This document shows positions 23,553 to 25,370 of a stretch of 25,370 nt of DNA, piece after piece. A program made the position numbers and the translations under genes. The notes under the pieces were generated by a model. That model was not told the origin of the DNA. It saw only the letters and a program-made list of their open reading frames with translations, and ran no database searches. Source of the DNA: Aquirhabdus sp. (GTDB taxonomy: Bacteria; Pseudomonadota; Gammaproteobacteria; Pseudomonadales; Moraxellaceae); NCBI GenBank assembly GCA_030150135.1, contig JASLGO010000045.1, positions 1 through 25,370 of the forward strand. Direction: 5' to 3'. Position 1 is the stretch's first letter, and each line of letters starts with the position of its first letter.

Positions 23553-24167
23553 ATGAGTCATATTGCTATTATCGGAGCAACAGGTCGCGCAGGGAGTCAA
23601 TTGCTAGAAGAAGCGTTACGTCGGGGTCATACCGTGACTGCGATTGCTCGTAACTCATCATCATTAAATCATCGCGCAGGCGTAACCGCAAAAGATGTTG
23701 ATATTCTCAACGCAGCTGTCCTAGAAGATGCAGTCAAAGGCGCTGATGCAGTATTCAGTGCTGCGCACTTTTCAGGTATTCCAGCCAAAGCGATTATTGA
23801 ACCGATTAAAAAAGCTGGAGTGAAGCGTCTACTCGTTGTCGGTGGTGCAGGGAGTTTATTTGTAGCTCCAAACCTGAAAGTAATCGACACCCCAAACTTC
23901 CCAGATGAATACAAAGCTGAAGCCAGCGCAGGCGGTATCTATCTCGATACGCTTCGTTCAGAAACGGAGCTCGATTGGACGTTCTTATCGCCGTCAGCAC
24001 TATTTGTTGAAGGTGAACGCACGGGCAAATTCCGTCTGGGACAAGATAATTTATTGGTGGATGAAACAGGAAACAGCTGGATTACTTTCGCAGACTACGC
24101 CATCGCATATCTGGATGAATTTGAGAAACCAGCGCATTCACGCCAACGATTCACAGTCGGTTATTAA
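23553..24167 (+). CDS. NAD(P)-binding Rossmann protein of the atypical SDR/NmrA-like type
   Basis: A 204-aa cytosolic protein starting MSHIAIIGATGRAGSQLLEEALRRG, the dinucleotide-binding GxxGxxG loop of atypical short-chain dehydrogenases (YwnB/NmrA-like, often named NAD(P)H-binding protein). Further blocks are VTAIARNSSSL, GADAVFSAAHFSG, KRLLVVGGAGSLFVAP and LDWTFLSPSALFVEGERTGKF. I chose the ATG at 23553 because GAGGAG lies eight bases upstream; the frame extends 32 codons back with no such site. It is followed after 33 bases by the FrnE-like gene, likely one operon, and is divergent from the LysR gene. The substrate is unknown; members are often quinone- or stress-linked reductases or redox sensors. 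No catalytic YxxxK is apparent. Confidence 0.9.
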   Translation: MSHIAIIGATGRAGSQLLEEALRRGHTVTAIARNSSSLNHRAGVTAKDVDILNAAVLEDAVKGADAVFSAAHFSGIPAKAIIEPIKKAGVKRLLVVGGAGSLFVAPNLKVIDTPNFPDEYKAEASAGGIYLDTLRSETELDWTFLSPSALFVEGERTGKFRLGQDNLLVDETGNSWITFADYAIAYLDEFEKPAHSRQRFTVGY

Positions 24168-24200
24168 TCCATTTATCACCTTTTGACATAGGAGCACGCC

Positions 24201-24887
24201 ATGACCACTTTGCATTATATCTATGATCCACTTTGCGGCTGGTGTTATGGCGCAGCGCCTCTGGTTGCAGCAGCTCGTATGCAACTCCCCGTCGTCGCAC
24301 ACGGCGGCGGCATGATGGCATATCATCATCGTAAAGCCGTCACGCCATCACTACGCAACTATGTGATCCCACATGACCACAAAATTGCTCAACTGACGGG
24401 GCAACCGTTTGGTGATGCCTATTTTGCGGGCCTTCTGCGTGATGAACATGCGGTGTTCGATTCTGAGCCACCGATCACCGCAATACTCGCCGCTGAAAAA
24501 CTCGCTAAAAAAGGGCTGGATTTACTCGCACTCATCCAAACAGCACATTATCTAGAAGGGCAACGAATTGCCGAGCTTGGTGTACTATCCAAACTTGCCA
24601 CTAAAATTGGGATTGATCGCGATATCTTTGAGCATGAATACCACAATCAATTTGGCGAAAACACGCAAGCACATATTTTGGAAAGCCGCGAGCTTCTTCA
24701 TCGTGTTGGCGGTCAAGGATTTCCAACATTTGTGCTAGAGCGAGATGGTCATTTTGAAGTGATTAACCCTGCTCCTTATTTTGGCAATATGGACGCATGG
24801 GAAGAACTCTTGATGAAAGCAAAATCAGCCAAAATCAATGAACAGACTACTCCCATGAATGCCTGTGATATTAATGGCTGCAATTAA
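24201..24887 (+). CDS. DsbA-family thioredoxin-fold protein, FrnE-like (COG3531 type)
   Basis: A 228-aa protein without signal peptide, so cytosolic. The thioredoxin-fold start YIYDPLCGWCYGAAP carries the CGWC active-site pair C12/C15. A helical insertion follows (about 60-150), and the cis-Pro loop is GGQGFPTFVLE. The tail ends NACDINGCN, a second pair (C222, C227) that could resolve or modulate the first, or bind metal. FrnE-type proteins act as oxidoreductases or isomerases, linked to oxidative stress in Deinococcus. AGGAG lies about six bases before the ATG. Probably co-transcribed with the NAD(P)-binding gene and under the divergent LysR protein. Physiological partner unknown. Confidence 0.9.
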   Translation: MTTLHYIYDPLCGWCYGAAPLVAAARMQLPVVAHGGGMMAYHHRKAVTPSLRNYVIPHDHKIAQLTGQPFGDAYFAGLLRDEHAVFDSEPPITAILAAEKLAKKGLDLLALIQTAHYLEGQRIAELGVLSKLATKIGIDRDIFEHEYHNQFGENTQAHILESRELLHRVGGQGFPTFVLERDGHFEVINPAPYFGNMDAWEELLMKAKSAKINEQTTPMNACDINGCN

Positions 24888-24953
24888 GGACTCTATAGTA
24901 TTTTCTGGTATACATTTACGACAAAATCTAAATCAGAAGTAATATAGCTCATT

Positions 24954-25002
24954 GAGCCTGTCGAAATGTGCGGAGATACGAAACCCACACTTCGACGAGC
25001 TC
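24954..25002. repeat. REP-like imperfect palindrome downstream of the FrnE-like gene
   Basis: The left arm (24954-24970, gagcctgtcgaaatgtg) matches the inverse of the right arm (24986-25002) at 14 of 17 positions, with a 15-base loop. The gagcctgtcgaa / ttcgacgagctc wording is a common dispersed intergenic repeat in many proteobacteria. Within 24888-25109 the only other feature is the terminator. Confidence 0.6.
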
Positions 25003-25051
25003 AGTGCTCTTGCAGCGTGCAGTAGTAATAAAAAACAAACCTCATAAAAAC

Positions 25052-25080
25052 AAAAAAACCGCACAGAATGCGGTTTTTTT
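25052..25080. terminator. Bidirectional rho-independent terminator between the FrnE-like gene and acpP
   Basis: AACCGCA (25057-25063) pairs with TGCGGTT (25069-25075) around cagaa, with A and T runs on both sides. It lies 30 bases past the acpP stop and can end transcription from both convergent genes. Confidence 0.9.
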
Positions 25081-25109
25081 GTTTATCACGTTATGCTTAA
25101 TTTATAAAA

Positions 25110-25346
25110 TTAAGCCAACTTTGCAGTGACGTAATCAATTGCTGATTGTACTGTCGTAATCACGCTTGAATCTTCATCAGGAATCGTGATGTTGAAGTCA
25201 TTTTCAAATGACATGACCAACTCGACTAGATCGAGAGAATCTGCACCTAGATCATCCATGAACGATGCTTCGTTCTTAATTTCTTCAACACGGATTCCGA
25301 GTTGTTCAGCTACGGCCGCCTTGACACGTTGTTCGATATCGCTCAC
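25110..25346 (-). CDS. acpP: Acyl carrier protein AcpP
   Basis: A 78-aa acidic protein that carries growing acyl chains in fatty acid synthesis. The phosphopantetheine site is S37 in DDLGADSLDLVELVM, at the usual position. Length and sequence (MSDIEQRVKAAVAEQLGI) are typical of gammaproteobacteria. The start codon is GTG at 25346, preceded by a strong AAGGAG eight bases upstream, and no ATG fits the N-terminus. Expression should be high. The fab genes usually found upstream would lie beyond the right edge. A strong terminator follows. Confidence 0.98.
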   Translation of the reverse strand: MSDIEQRVKAAVAEQLGIRVEEIKNEASFMDDLGADSLDLVELVMSFENDFNITIPDEDSSVITTVQSAIDYVTAKLA

Positions 25347-25370
25347 CGAAAATCTCCTTCAGGTTATGGC

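Overview
The window looks like a chromosomal segment of a gammaproteobacterium of the Moraxellaceae, most likely Acinetobacter or a close relative. This rests on moderate-to-low GC, the resemblance of the ThiD, RuvC, Crp/Vfr-like, YhfA-like and AcpP proteins to that group, and the gene neighbourhoods. No rRNA, tRNA, CRISPR array, prophage or transposase gene was seen. Protein families and motifs were judged by eye from translations, without database searches.

Region 1 (1-7678, all minus strand) is one apparent operon. In transcription order it encodes a secreted 195-aa protein, two exported TPR proteins (610 and 1185 aa), a small exported Ala/Lys-rich protein, a MotA/TolQ/ExbB proton-channel protein and an ExbD/TolR protein cut by the window edge. 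This resembles a Ton/Tol/Agl-type energised envelope machine with large periplasmic TPR partners and no TonB in view. The ExbD has Asn where the proton-carrying Asp is expected. This operon is the best candidate for a poorly described system.

Region 2 (7832-11490, minus) is a catecholate-siderophore uptake pair: a Fiu/PiuA-like TonB-dependent receptor with a Fur-box-covered promoter, then a YbiX/PiuC-type Fe(II)/2-oxoglutarate hydroxylase. A hairpin terminator lies between them.

Region 3 (11491-14749) is a divergent pair of predicted lipoproteins: an AcpA/phospholipase-C-type phosphoesterase (minus) and a di-haem cytochrome c peroxidase/MauG-like protein (plus). A perfect 7-bp inverted repeat sits in the shared intergenic region. 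A 456-base gene-free stretch (14750-15205) follows, full of palindromic repeats and a roughly 230-bp imperfect inverted repeat.

Region 4 (15206-18869) holds a second TonB-dependent receptor (minus) divergent from thiD (plus). A near-consensus Zur box lies between them, so the receptor is probably a ZnuD-type zinc importer. A YhfA-like OsmC protein converges on thiD.

Region 5 (19152-22470) has a Crp/Vfr-type regulator, a MITE-like element with TA flanks inserted in the stop codon of fxsA, then fxsA, ruvC and queG.

Region 6 (22480-24887) is a LysR regulator divergent from an NAD(P)-binding Rossmann protein and a FrnE-like DsbA-family protein, a likely redox module. The window ends with a REP-like palindrome, a bidirectional terminator and acpP (GTG start).
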